Shown here: one piece after another, positions 31,209-37,764 of the stretch
How the letters are laid out: every line of letters starts with the position of its first letter
Position numbering within the stretch: position 1 is the first letter of the stretch
IMG/VR virus record: IMGVR_UViG_3300042444_000089
Location: 1 to 42,119 of that record
DNA length: 42,119 bases
Strand: one strand, 5' to 3'
Origin: a virus
The notes under the pieces: model-generated
Database searches by the model: none
Told to the model about the DNA's origin: nothing
The model's input: only the letters and a program-made list of their open reading frames with translations
Program-made: the position numbers and the translations under genes

Positions 31209-32054
31209 ATGAGAATCTTAAACCTTGGGGCTGGCGTTCAGTCCACGACGCTTTTTCTGATGCTGATTGACGGCGACTTACCGCCAGTTGACTACGCCAT
31301 TTTTGCGGACACGTGCGACGAACCGCAGGACGTTTACCAGCACCTTGAATTTTTGCGGACGCTGGGCGGGCCGGAGATTGTCGTCTGCCGGGCGAGCGAA
31401 ACGAGTTTGGGCGACAATCTTAAAAACGGCATGAACGCTACTGGGCAATGGTTCGTTTCGATTCCGGCTTATACGGCTGACGAAGTTGGCAAGCCTAACG
31501 GCATTGGTCGGCGTCTTTGCACCGCTGAATTTAAGATTAAGCCAATCGAACGAGCGATTCGGGAACTGGCCGGGCTGGAAAAGGGCCAGCGTAAACCGAA
31601 GGAGTTGGAAATCACGCAGCTATTCGGCCTGTCGTTTGATGAGCCTCGGCGGGTGGAGCGAGTGCGGACCCGGTTTATCGGTCGGGCTGGATGGCAGGCT
31701 GAGTTCCCGCTGTTCGACGACTTCATGACCCGTATGGACTGCGTGGCATGGCTGCGGAAGCGACTACCCGGCTACACGGTCCCGCGTTCGGCCTGCGTGT
31801 TCTGCCCATACCGAAGCGACGACGAATGGCTACGGCTTAAGGAAACGGACCCGCAAGGTTGGGAGCGGGCGGTCGAGATTGACGAGGCTATTAGGGACGA
31901 ATCTAGCCGCTGCACAAAAGGCATGGAGTCAAAGCAATACCTGCACCGTAGTTGCCAGCCGTTGGCATTGGTGCAGTTACAGCCCAAGCCAGCGGACGGG
32001 CAAATGAAGTTTCAGTTTTCGCAGATGGACTGCGAAGGCATGTGCGGGAATTAA
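31209..32054 (+). CDS. PP-loop (PAPS-reductase-like) protein
   Basis: A 281-residue protein. It opens with RILNLGAGVQSTTL, the PP-loop that binds ATP pyrophosphate, followed by YAIFADTCDEPQDVY. Two Cys motifs are visible: CVFCPYR about residue 195 and a C-terminal CEGMC, which might bind a metal or sulphur. The family is alpha-hydrolase/PAPS-reductase-like and includes sulphur-transfer and nucleotide-modifying enzymes; the phage substrate is unknown. I take ATG 31209, six bases after AAGG; ATG 31203 is the alternative. Confidence 0.75.
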   Translation: MRILNLGAGVQSTTLFLMLIDGDLPPVDYAIFADTCDEPQDVYQHLEFLRTLGGPEIVVCRASETSLGDNLKNGMNATGQWFVSIPAYTADEVGKPNGIGRRLCTAEFKIKPIERAIRELAGLEKGQRKPKELEITQLFGLSFDEPRRVERVRTRFIGRAGWQAEFPLFDDFMTRMDCVAWLRKRLPGYTVPRSACVFCPYRSDDEWLRLKETDPQGWERAVEIDEAIRDESSRCTKGMESKQYLHRSCQPLALVQLQPKPADGQMKFQFSQMDCEGMCGN

Positions 32055-32066
32055 CTAGCGACAAGT

Positions 32067-32098
32067 CCCGGCCTGCAACACGAAGCGGGCGGGGGTTT
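32067..32098 (+). repeat. G-rich stem-loop element, shortened copy 3
   Basis: CCCG, 15 bases, CGGG, then CGGGGGTTT. It shares AGCGGGCG and GGGGTT with copy 2 but lacks the middle AGGGT. It lies upstream of the RusA gene, again between two early genes. It is the weakest of the three copies. Confidence 0.4.
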
Positions 32099-32118
32099 GT
32101 ACAAACACGGAGGCGACG

Positions 32119-32550
32119 ATGCTTTTACGTTTTACTATCCCCGGCATTCCCGTCGCCCAGCCACGGCAGCGGCATCGGGTAATGCACATGCACGGGCGGG
32201 CTATGGCTATGAACTACACGCCAACCCGCGACCCGGTCAATGCGTTCAAGGCTGCGGCCAGATTCGCAGCTGCCGAGGCCTACCAAGGCGAGCCGCTGGA
32301 CGTGCCGGTGACGGTGCTGGTGCGGTTCGTGTTTCCGAGGCCGGCCAAGGTGCCGAAGAAGGCGGGTGCGGAGCGGATGCCGCATCTGGGCAGGCCGGAC
32401 GTGGACAACCTGTTCAAGTCGCTGGCGGATGCCTTGAACGGGCAGCTGTGGGTGGATGATTCGCGCGTGTACCAGGCGAGTTTGAACAAGTTCAAGGCGG
32501 CACAGGGCGAGCAACCGCACACGGAAGTCGTAGTGAAGTGGGGTGAGTGA
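32119..32550 (+). CDS. rusA: RusA-like Holliday junction resolvase
   Basis: A 143-residue protein with the RusA signature: a beta-strand start (LLRFTIPGIPVAQPRQRHR), then GRPDVDNLFKSLADALNG (91-108) and WVDDSRV (111-117). The aspartates D94, D96, D104 and D113/114 correspond to the catalytic cluster. It would cut four-way junctions made by recombination or replication. It follows GGAGG at 32110 and its stop overlaps the next start (TGATG). Confidence 0.9.
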   Translation: MLLRFTIPGIPVAQPRQRHRVMHMHGRAMAMNYTPTRDPVNAFKAAARFAAAEAYQGEPLDVPVTVLVRFVFPRPAKVPKKAGAERMPHLGRPDVDNLFKSLADALNGQLWVDDSRVYQASLNKFKAAQGEQPHTEVVVKWGE

Positions 32551-33494
32551 TGGCAGGTGACTGGATAAAGATGCGGTCGGCATTGCTGTCGAACCCAAAA
32601 GTTCACACTATCGCAAGGCTGGTCGGCGAGTGCCGAGACGCTTCGCGGGTGCTTACCACAGGTGCCAACTGTCCGCCTTGCGAAGTGCTTTCGCGTAACG
32701 CGTTACGTAACGTTACCGTAACGGCGTTGCTGTTGGTGTGGAGTAGCGCGAACGAACATACAAGCGACGGTGTGATGCGTTGTTGTGACCTAATCGACAT
32801 CGACGAGATAGCTGGCATCCCCGGCTTTGGCGAGGCAATGCAGTACGTTGGTTGGGCACTGCATGATGACGAAAAAGACGCGATAATCCTGCCAAATTTC
32901 ACAGAATGGAACACGCCAGCCAAGGACCGAACAGCAGCAGAAAGGCAGCGGCGATTCCGAGAAAAGCGTAACGGTAACGTAACGCGTGACAGTAACGGTA
33001 GAGTTAGAGGTAGAGAAGAGGTAGAAGAAGAAGAAGAAGATCCCCCCTTACCCCCCAAGGGGGAAAGTGCTGAAGAACAGACCGCTGTTGGTGAGCCGCC
33101 AAAAGAACCGCCACCTGCTGACGTTCCACCTGAACCGCCACCCCAGTTCCCCGAATGCGTGCGGGACATCTGCGAGGAGTGGCTTGAATACAAGCGGCAG
33201 CGAAATCACAAATACAAACCGATGGGGCTGAAGAAGCTCGTAACGCAGGTTGAAAAGGCTTTGGCCAAGTACGGGCCGGAAGTCGTGCGGGACGGTATCG
33301 AAAAGGCGATTGCCAACAACTATCAGGGCTGGACGTTCTGCGTTACGAAACAGCAGCCAGCCAGCAAGCCAGTCACCTTCGCCCAGCAGGCCCAAGCAAA
33401 CATGGCTGCAATCATTTCCAAGGCGGCGGCAGCTGATGCGGCAGCGGGGCGGATTACGGGGCAGCAGGCACTTTTAGAGGGATACAGCGAATGA
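32550..33494 (+). CDS. Replication initiation protein (lambda O-like)
   Basis: A 314-residue protein from ATG 32550. N-terminal winged-helix-like domain beginning AGDWIKMRSALLSNPKVHTIA, an RQRRFREKRNGN basic stretch near 130, a long acidic and Pro-rich linker (about residues 150-205), and a C-terminal helical domain (ICEEWLEYKRQRN..YKPMGLKK) suited to binding a partner. This matches the O-protein layout: origin binding at one end, helicase loader at the other. GTAAC repeats lie within the gene. Overlaps the next gene by four bases. Confidence 0.7.
   Translation: MAGDWIKMRSALLSNPKVHTIARLVGECRDASRVLTTGANCPPCEVLSRNALRNVTVTALLLVWSSANEHTSDGVMRCCDLIDIDEIAGIPGFGEAMQYVGWALHDDEKDAIILPNFTEWNTPAKDRTAAERQRRFREKRNGNVTRDSNGRVRGREEVEEEEEDPPLPPKGESAEEQTAVGEPPKEPPPADVPPEPPPQFPECVRDICEEWLEYKRQRNHKYKPMGLKKLVTQVEKALAKYGPEVVRDGIEKAIANNYQGWTFCVTKQQPASKPVTFAQQAQANMAAIISKAAAADAAAGRITGQQALLEGYSE
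32695..32722 (+). promoter_or_regulatory. GTAAC repeat cluster 1 (candidate iterons)
   Basis: Five GTAAC/GTTAC motifs in alternating orientation at 32695, 32702, 32707, 32712 and 32718. Together they form overlapping palindromes, for example GTAACGCGTTAC at 32695-32706. This lies in the DNA for the N-terminal domain of the O-like protein. The codon choice for Arg-Asn and Val-Thr departs from the GC-rich codons used elsewhere, suggesting selection on DNA. Confidence 0.55.
32968..33043 (+). other. Candidate replication origin: iteron cluster 2 and purine tract
   Basis: GTAAC at 32968, 32974, 32979 and 32992 plus GTGAC at 32986, all in one orientation, followed from 32997 by about 45 bases of nearly pure purine (GGTAGAGTTAGAGG...AAGAAGAAGAAGA). 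In lambda the origin lies inside the O gene and has iterons followed by a purine-rich AT-rich stretch that melts. The arrangement is the same here. Function is inference. Confidence 0.5.
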
Positions 33495-33847
33495 CAACGA
33501 AAACGGAAGTGGCGGCAGCGGTGGCGTTCATCTTTGCGGCGTTCAATCGGGAGGCCAACGAAATGCACGTTGAAGCCTGGTGGATTGCCCTGCGGCGGTA
33601 CGAGACGGCGGAGATAACCAAGGCTTGCATGCACTTGGTCGACACGGCTGAAGCGATGCCGCCAGTCGGTGCGGTGATTCGGTACATCAAGGCCCAGCGA
33701 GCGGAGGAGGCCCGCAAGCGGTCGACGCTGTGGCGTAACCAGCGGATTGCCTTGGAGGCGGATAAGTACCGCAGCGAGAACCCCAAGGCCACGGCGGTGC
33801 AGGTGTCGGAGTTTATCACGCAGATTGAAAAGCGGCTGGCCAGATGA
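33491..33847 (+). CDS. Candidate helicase loader (G39P-like)
   Basis: A 118-residue helical protein, coupled to the O-like gene by an ATGA overlap. The pattern F..FNREA.E..VEAWWIALRRYETAEITKACMHLV followed by MPPVGAVIRYIK is like the loader/inhibitor proteins of the G39P type that bring the replicative helicase to the initiator. Gene order (initiator, then loader) is the lambda O-P order. The family assignment is from memory of the fold pattern and is moderate. Confidence 0.6.
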   Translation: MTTKTEVAAAVAFIFAAFNREANEMHVEAWWIALRRYETAEITKACMHLVDTAEAMPPVGAVIRYIKAQRAEEARKRSTLWRNQRIALEADKYRSENPKATAVQVSEFITQIEKRLAR

Positions 33848-34053
33848 CCGAAGCCGAACTGGTCGCACTGTGGGAGGAACGGGCGGCGATTGTGCTGGAA
33901 GGCTGCAGCAGCCAAGTGGACTGGAAGCACAGGTCACAGGCGTGGCGCGAGCGCGAGGCTGAACGATTGGCCTACTTTGAAATTAAGCGGCTGGCCGGCG
34001 TGGCTAAGATGCCGGAAGCGACAATGGGATGGCGAAAGGCGAGTGTTGAATAA
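33844..34053 (+). CDS. Small helical early protein
   Basis: A 69-residue charged, helical protein that overlaps the preceding gene by four bases. Features are an LVALWEERAAIVLEG helix and a basic centre (WKHRSQAWREREAERLAYFEIKRLAG). Probably an accessory to the replication genes by position. Unrecognised. Confidence 0.6.
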   Translation: MTEAELVALWEERAAIVLEGCSSQVDWKHRSQAWREREAERLAYFEIKRLAGVAKMPEATMGWRKASVE

Positions 34054-34081
34054 GCGGCGGAAGTGTGTATAAAAACCGAAA

Positions 34082-34108
34082 GCGGCAGGTGCTGTAACAC
34101 GCTGCCGC
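34082..34108 (+). terminator. Strong hairpin, possible terminator
   Basis: GCGGCAG and CTGCCGC form a 7-pair stem, extended by GTG/CAC around a CTGTAA loop, with one bulged G. There is no T-tract, so it might be a Rho-independent-like pause, a processing site or an RNA stability element. It lies 28 bases after the stop at 34053. Confidence 0.35.
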
Positions 34109-34139
34109 CTTCTGAGCAATCTGGCAAAAGGGTGCCGTC

Positions 34140-35054
34140 GTGCCTGAGCGTAAAGATACCAATTCATTCATCGCCGAGGCAAGGCGAGTCCACGGTGACA
34201 AGTACGACTATAGCCGCGTGGTGTACCTAAACCAGCACGTCCACGTCGCCATAATCTGCCGGCAGCACGGAGAGTTTCGGCAGCGACCGCATTCGCATCG
34301 CAGAGGGATGGGGTGTAGGAGTTGTGCCGCATTACGAAGGACAGCAAAGAACGCGACGTTTTGCCGGTTTTGTGGGAAAAGATGCACGTTAGGAAATGTG
34401 TCTAAGCGTTGTTGTGATTCACAAGAATGCGTGCGCCTTCACCAAATTGAAAAGCACCGAAGCACAGGGGACTCACGGGTTGATTTTGTCCGCAGCGCTT
34501 GGTCGCGAGAAAAAAAGCGGCAAAAGAGTTTGGCAAAAAGCGAAATAGAAAAGAGATGCCAACGTGCTTATCGAAGCGTGTGGATGGCTAAGCGGTACAG
34601 GAAGCAATTAGTTGAAAAGGAAGAGGAGGAGCGGAAGGAGATTACAGAACAAGTAATCAAGGAGCGGCTGAGAAACAGAAAGCGGTGGGCAGGACTGACG
34701 CCGATGGAAAAGAAGATTAAGGTTTTTGTCCGTGAAACTAACAGCGGACGCAGGCACATGGCAAACAGAAAAGGAGGCGTGCGAATGAAGGAACTTATTG
34801 AAAAGCTGAAGCAGCAGGGCAACCGATGTGCGTTGTCTGGTGAAGCTATAGACTCGACTAACGCGGACGTAGACCACATTGTCCCAGTTAGCCGCGGTGG
34901 GAGCAGTGAAATAGACAACCTTCAATTCCTCAGCAGGCGAATCAACAGGATGAAGGGAACGATGACAAATGAAGAGTTTATCGAGTCCTGTTTAATGGTG
35001 GTTAAATACACATTACGTCAGGCACCCCCCACCCCCCGTTTGGGTCCCTCTTAG
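34140..35054 (+). CDS. HNH endonuclease with zinc-binding N-terminus
   Basis: A 304-residue protein, GTG start 34140. The N-terminal part (KYDYSRVVYLNQHVHVAIICRQHGEF) is a domain seen in homing-type nucleases, followed by Cys pairs (CRSC; CRFCGKRC) that may bind zinc. A long Lys/Glu/Arg helix occupies about 150-215. The HNH domain is C-terminal: VDHIVPVSRGG with D245-H246, N260 in IDNLQF, and N269. It is more AT-rich with many AGA/GAA codons, unlike its neighbours, suggesting recent acquisition as a selfish nuclease. Confidence 0.85.
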   Translation: MPERKDTNSFIAEARRVHGDKYDYSRVVYLNQHVHVAIICRQHGEFRQRPHSHRRGMGCRSCAALRRTAKNATFCRFCGKRCTLGNVSKRCCDSQECVRLHQIEKHRSTGDSRVDFVRSAWSREKKRQKSLAKSEIEKRCQRAYRSVWMAKRYRKQLVEKEEEERKEITEQVIKERLRNRKRWAGLTPMEKKIKVFVRETNSGRRHMANRKGGVRMKELIEKLKQQGNRCALSGEAIDSTNADVDHIVPVSRGGSSEIDNLQFLSRRINRMKGTMTNEEFIESCLMVVKYTLRQAPPTPRLGPS

Positions 35055-35149
35055 CAGGGGCAAAAGCTTGACGTCGGGAAAAAGTTCAAAAAACTTGCAG
35101 TTATTTTACGTACCGCGGGGGGTGGTTTGCCGCCGGGTGAAAAACGGGC

Positions 35150-35169
35150 AATTCGCTAGGGTGCGAATT
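35150..35169 (+). promoter_or_regulatory. Inverted repeat upstream of small zinc protein
   Basis: AATTCGC, loop TAGGGT, GCGAATT: a perfect 7-base-pair inverted repeat in the 154-base gap after the HNH gene. No T-tract follows. It may be an operator or an RNA hairpin. The rest of this gap is AT-rich with runs of A and T near 35085-35107, a plausible promoter region without a clear hexamer pair. Confidence 0.3.
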
Positions 35170-35208
35170 AGCGGGAAAACAAACGCCACAGGCAAAAACA
35201 GGTGACAA

Positions 35209-35412
35209 ATGGAAGGCACGGAAAGCACGTCGCAGCAGGACGCAAGAACACAGTGGGTGACCAGTCCGCACGGTCGGCCGCGGTGCCCGGTGCATGGGGT
35301 GCGGTTGTACGTTCGCAGCAGCTGCGGGCGGGTGGCGTACCTGCGTTGCCCGGTCGATGGCTGCGGGCACGTTGACAAGATGGCGCGCGAAGTCCTGCGG
35401 GATGAGTCCTGA
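35209..35412 (+). CDS. Small zinc-ribbon-like protein
   Basis: A 67-residue protein behind AGGTG. Cysteines at CPVHG and, later, RCPVDGCG suggest a four-ligand zinc ribbon (C26, C39, C47, C52 approximately). The body resembles a small DNA-binding or transcription-factor-like protein. It is the last gene before the exit region, so it could regulate late genes; that is an inference from position. Confidence 0.55.
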   Translation: MEGTESTSQQDARTQWVTSPHGRPRCPVHGVRLYVRSSCGRVAYLRCPVDGCGHVDKMAREVLRDES

Positions 35413-35431
35413 CTTTATTGCGTTATACAAA

Positions 35432-35443
35432 AGTTGGCCAACT
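35432..35443 (+). promoter_or_regulatory. 12-bp palindrome AGTTGGCCAACT
   Basis: A perfect 12-base palindrome in the 99-base gap before the exported protease gene, with TATACA just upstream (35424-35429). It is a possible operator or promoter region for the exit operon. Palindromes of this length are expected occasionally by chance in a window this long, so it rests mainly on location. Confidence 0.3.
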
Positions 35444-35511
35444 GATCTTAGGTCCAGCTTGCTAACATTCTGGGGATGGCGTGTTGTCCAACCCAGAAAG
35501 GCAGGTGATCC

Positions 35512-36183
35512 TTGAGTCTCCCCCGACTGTCTGCATCAGTTCTGTGGGTCTTTTTCTTGCTGGCCCAGCACGCTGCTGGGCAAGTCGGCGTTGGCACTGA
35601 CCTTTGGGAGTTCACCGACTGCGAGCCGGAAGTGGCCAAGGCCCTCGTGGTCGTGCGTGGTAACAGTAACGGCGGCACCGGCACCGGCTGCATCGTCCAG
35701 GCGGCAGATAACCGGCCTGCGATTCTGACCGCTGCACACGTTACCGACGGCAATGAATCTTTTACCGTCTCTTTCCACGACGGCAGCACCAATAAGGCCA
35801 CGCTGCGAGGCACTGACCGCGAGGCGGATGTGGCCGTCTTGAACTGCAACACGCCGGACGGCTGCAGCGTCTTGGAAGTGGGCGACGCCAAGGAGGGCGA
35901 GTCTGTGCGGGTCTGCGGGTTTGGCGGCGGGCAGGGCCTGCGATGTTTCAAAAGCACCGTAGCGGCCATCGGCGATAAGTCGCTGGTTCTGTTTGCGTTT
36001 GCGATACCGGGTGACAGCGGTGGTCCAGTGGTCAACGCTGCTGGCAAGGTTGTTGGCGTGGTGAGTGGCGGCAGCGTCTGGGCCAAACGCAAGGTGAAAA
36101 CCGTGGCAGGCACCGTCCACAGCATCACAGCCCCGGTTCGGTCGGGACTTGCCAACAAGGCCCGACAACTTTTAGGTCGGTAG
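35512..36183 (+). CDS. Exported trypsin-like serine protease
   Basis: A 223-residue protein starting at TTG 35512, behind AAAGG/AGGTGA. An N-terminal signal peptide (SVLWVFFLLAQHAAG, cleavage near residue 23) is followed by a chymotrypsin-fold catalytic domain: H76 in ILTAAHVT, D106 in READVAVL, S169 in PGDSGGPV. It should be secreted to the periplasm or cell surface. Exported trypsin-like proteases are unusual in phages. It begins the exit region, and could degrade surface proteins of the host. The triad is complete, so activity is likely. Confidence 0.88.
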   Translation: MSLPRLSASVLWVFFLLAQHAAGQVGVGTDLWEFTDCEPEVAKALVVVRGNSNGGTGTGCIVQAADNRPAILTAAHVTDGNESFTVSFHDGSTNKATLRGTDREADVAVLNCNTPDGCSVLEVGDAKEGESVRVCGFGGGQGLRCFKSTVAAIGDKSLVLFAFAIPGDSGGPVVNAAGKVVGVVSGGSVWAKRKVKTVAGTVHSITAPVRSGLANKARQLLGR

Positions 36184-36209
36184 TTTCTCCGGGAGCGGGA
36201 GGCTGAAGG

Positions 36210-36419
36210 ATGGCCACAAAAGTCATGGAAGGCAGCCCGCTTTTGACTTACGAAGCGGACGAAAACGAGGGGCGAAAGGCATTTTACGCAGGTGTATCAG
36301 CGGTCGATTGTCCGCACCCATCTGACGGGCACAACATCCGGCGAACTGCGTGGATGCGCGGCTACTACGCTGCGAAATATTGGGACCGGCACAAATTCAG
36401 GAGCGTTTGGGATGAATGA
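36210..36419 (+). CDS. RMF-like small protein
   Basis: A 69-residue protein behind GGGAGG. The pattern GRKAFYAGVSAVDCPH, then RRTAWMRGYYAAKYWD, matches ribosome-modulation-factor-like domains found in phages: an aromatic residue, CP, and a WxxGY segment. RMF dimerises ribosomes in resting enterobacteria; whether phage versions act on ribosomes is not known to me. It overlaps the following gene by eight bases. Confidence 0.65.
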   Translation: MATKVMEGSPLLTYEADENEGRKAFYAGVSAVDCPHPSDGHNIRRTAWMRGYYAAKYWDRHKFRSVWDE

Positions 36420-36663
36420 CTTGGTGACCCGTTTCGTGCGTGTGGCTGCTTCGTCCGTCTGGGCGTGGCTGGCGGCGTTCCTTTTGCGATACCTCGGCGT
36501 TGGGTTCAGCCCTGACCAGTCGCTGGCAGTCGAGGCAGCGTTCATTATCCTGCTAACCGGGCTGGCCAATGCACTGATCGGGCTGGCGGCAAAACGCTGG
36601 CCACTGCTGGAGACGTTGCTACTGGTCAAGACATCGCCCAAGTATCTGGAGCCGAAACAGTGA
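36412..36663 (+). CDS. Holin candidate (two membrane segments)
   Basis: An 83-residue protein from ATG 36412 with two hydrophobic segments: about residues 13-32 (SSVWAWLAAFLLRYLGVGF) and 40-60 (VEAAFIILLTGLANALIGLA), then a basic and polar tail. This is the topology of class II holins, which open the inner membrane. It begins a chain of coupled genes (36412, 36660, 36749, 36979, 37761) that holds the exit functions. Holin activity is inferred from topology and context. Confidence 0.6.
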   Translation: MNDLVTRFVRVAASSVWAWLAAFLLRYLGVGFSPDQSLAVEAAFIILLTGLANALIGLAAKRWPLLETLLLVKTSPKYLEPKQ

Positions 36664-36752
36664 CATCGGAGTGCATGGGGTTGGTTCTGCTGGCGGTGAT
36701 GCTGACCAGCTGCTTGTCGGTTCTGGCGGAAATCCACGGGGGCGAAAAATGA
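36660..36752 (+). CDS. Tiny lipobox-like membrane protein
   Basis: A 30-residue frame from GTG 36660 that overlaps the previous stop (GTGA) and ends in the next start (ATGA). It has a hydrophobic stretch GLVLLAVMLTSCLSVL with LTSC matching the lipoprotein lipobox. Its N-terminus lacks the usual positive charge, so lipidation is uncertain. By position it could be an outer-membrane spanin-like subunit (Rz1-like) but is very short for that. Confidence 0.4.
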   Translation: MTSECMGLVLLAVMLTSCLSVLAEIHGGEK

Positions 36753-36979
36753 CACTTGCACAGGTAATCGACGCAAACATCGGGCGGCACAACCTGCGGG
36801 AACGGGTGGCCCTGCGTTGGCTGAAGCTGCGATGTCGCCGTGATGCCGACTTCGCCGCTGCCTTCGAAGAGGAACTGGCGGACAAGCTCGGCGTGAGTGC
36901 TATCGACTGGTCGCAAATCGACTGGGAACAGGTGGTCAAGATCGTGCTGATGATTCTGGCTGCGTTTGGGGTGCTGTAA
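36749..36979 (+). CDS. Small protein with C-terminal membrane segment
   Basis: A 76-residue protein from ATG 36749, overlapped by both neighbours, with GGGGG as ribosome site. The N-terminal 55 residues are charged and helical (RERVALRWLKLRCRRD), and the C-terminus is a hydrophobic segment (VVKIVLMILAAFGVL). Possibly an antiholin or spanin partner in the same exit chain. No family recognised. Confidence 0.55.
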   Translation: MTLAQVIDANIGRHNLRERVALRWLKLRCRRDADFAAAFEEELADKLGVSAIDWSQIDWEQVVKIVLMILAAFGVL

Positions 36980-37764
36980 TGCGTAACAAATCCGCTGCCT
37001 TTTTCGTTACGGCGTTTCTGCTGCTGTGCCTGGCGTCGTCTGCGTTTGGGCAGGTCGAGACGACCGTAACACGCAAGAAGGCCTTGCTGGGCGTGACTAA
37101 CCCGCAGGTGCAGGGCAACCGCATTCTGGTGGGCGACGATTCAAACGTCAGCGTTTCGGACGTCGTGCTGCTGGAAGTCAAAAGCGATTACAAGTTCCAG
37201 CGGGTGAAGGCTCGCCAGAACGGCAATCGTGTTGAGCCGGAAAAGCTGGCCGATAACGTTTACCTGTTTGCGGGTGCGGGTGCCTACGTGGTCGAGGTGA
37301 CGGTCTTCGACCCAGACAAGGGCATCGACGACGCTGAAATTAAATTCGACATCGGCGGCAAGCCTAAACCGCCGACACCTGACCCGACACCGGACCCTGA
37401 GCCGGAGCCGGAACCGAAGCCAGACATCGTGCCGAACGATTACGGCGTCGGCCTTTTGACTTACCAACTGGCCCCGGCTGATGCGCCGAATGCCGTCAAG
37501 TTCGCCAAGGCGTATCGGGACGGTGCAGGCAAGCTGTTCGGCGTCAACGGACTAGCAACTATCGACAAGATTCTGGCGGACATTGGCGCGACGGTCGCCG
37601 GCCGCCAGTGTAGCGACTTAACCAAGTGCGAGGCGTGGGGAACATGGAAGGTCAAGCTGGATGAGGCGATGAAGGCCCAGCAGGCCAAGCGTGGCAGTTT
37701 CAGCCGCGAGGACTGGTTCAAGGCACTGACGGAAGTAGCGACAGCCTTGGAGGCCCGCAAGTGA
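36979..37764 (+). CDS. Exported two-domain protein with Pro/Glu linker
   Basis: A 261-residue protein whose ATG overlaps the previous TAA. Signal peptide: residues 1-24 (KSAAFFVTAFLLLCLASSAFG). Then an Ig-like beta domain (about 30-125), a Pro/Asp/Glu linker (TPDPTPDPEPEPEPKPD, about 135-155), and a C-terminal helical domain (LLTYQLAP...RKAYRDG-type helices) with a Cys pair. No catalytic motif. It may bind the cell surface or act as an adaptor; it lies between the membrane proteins and the papain-like peptidase, with which it shares a four-base overlap. Confidence 0.7.
   Translation: MRNKSAAFFVTAFLLLCLASSAFGQVETTVTRKKALLGVTNPQVQGNRILVGDDSNVSVSDVVLLEVKSDYKFQRVKARQNGNRVEPEKLADNVYLFAGAGAYVVEVTVFDPDKGIDDAEIKFDIGGKPKPPTPDPTPDPEPEPEPKPDIVPNDYGVGLLTYQLAPADAPNAVKFAKAYRDGAGKLFGVNGLATIDKILADIGATVAGRQCSDLTKCEAWGTWKVKLDEAMKAQQAKRGSFSREDWFKALTEVATALEARK

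Noticed and set aside
33044-33066. C- and G-runs (CCCCCCTTACCCCCCAAGGGGG) as a terminator or slippage site
   Set aside because: It lies inside the coding linker of the O-like gene without a T-tract, and the frame is intact across it.
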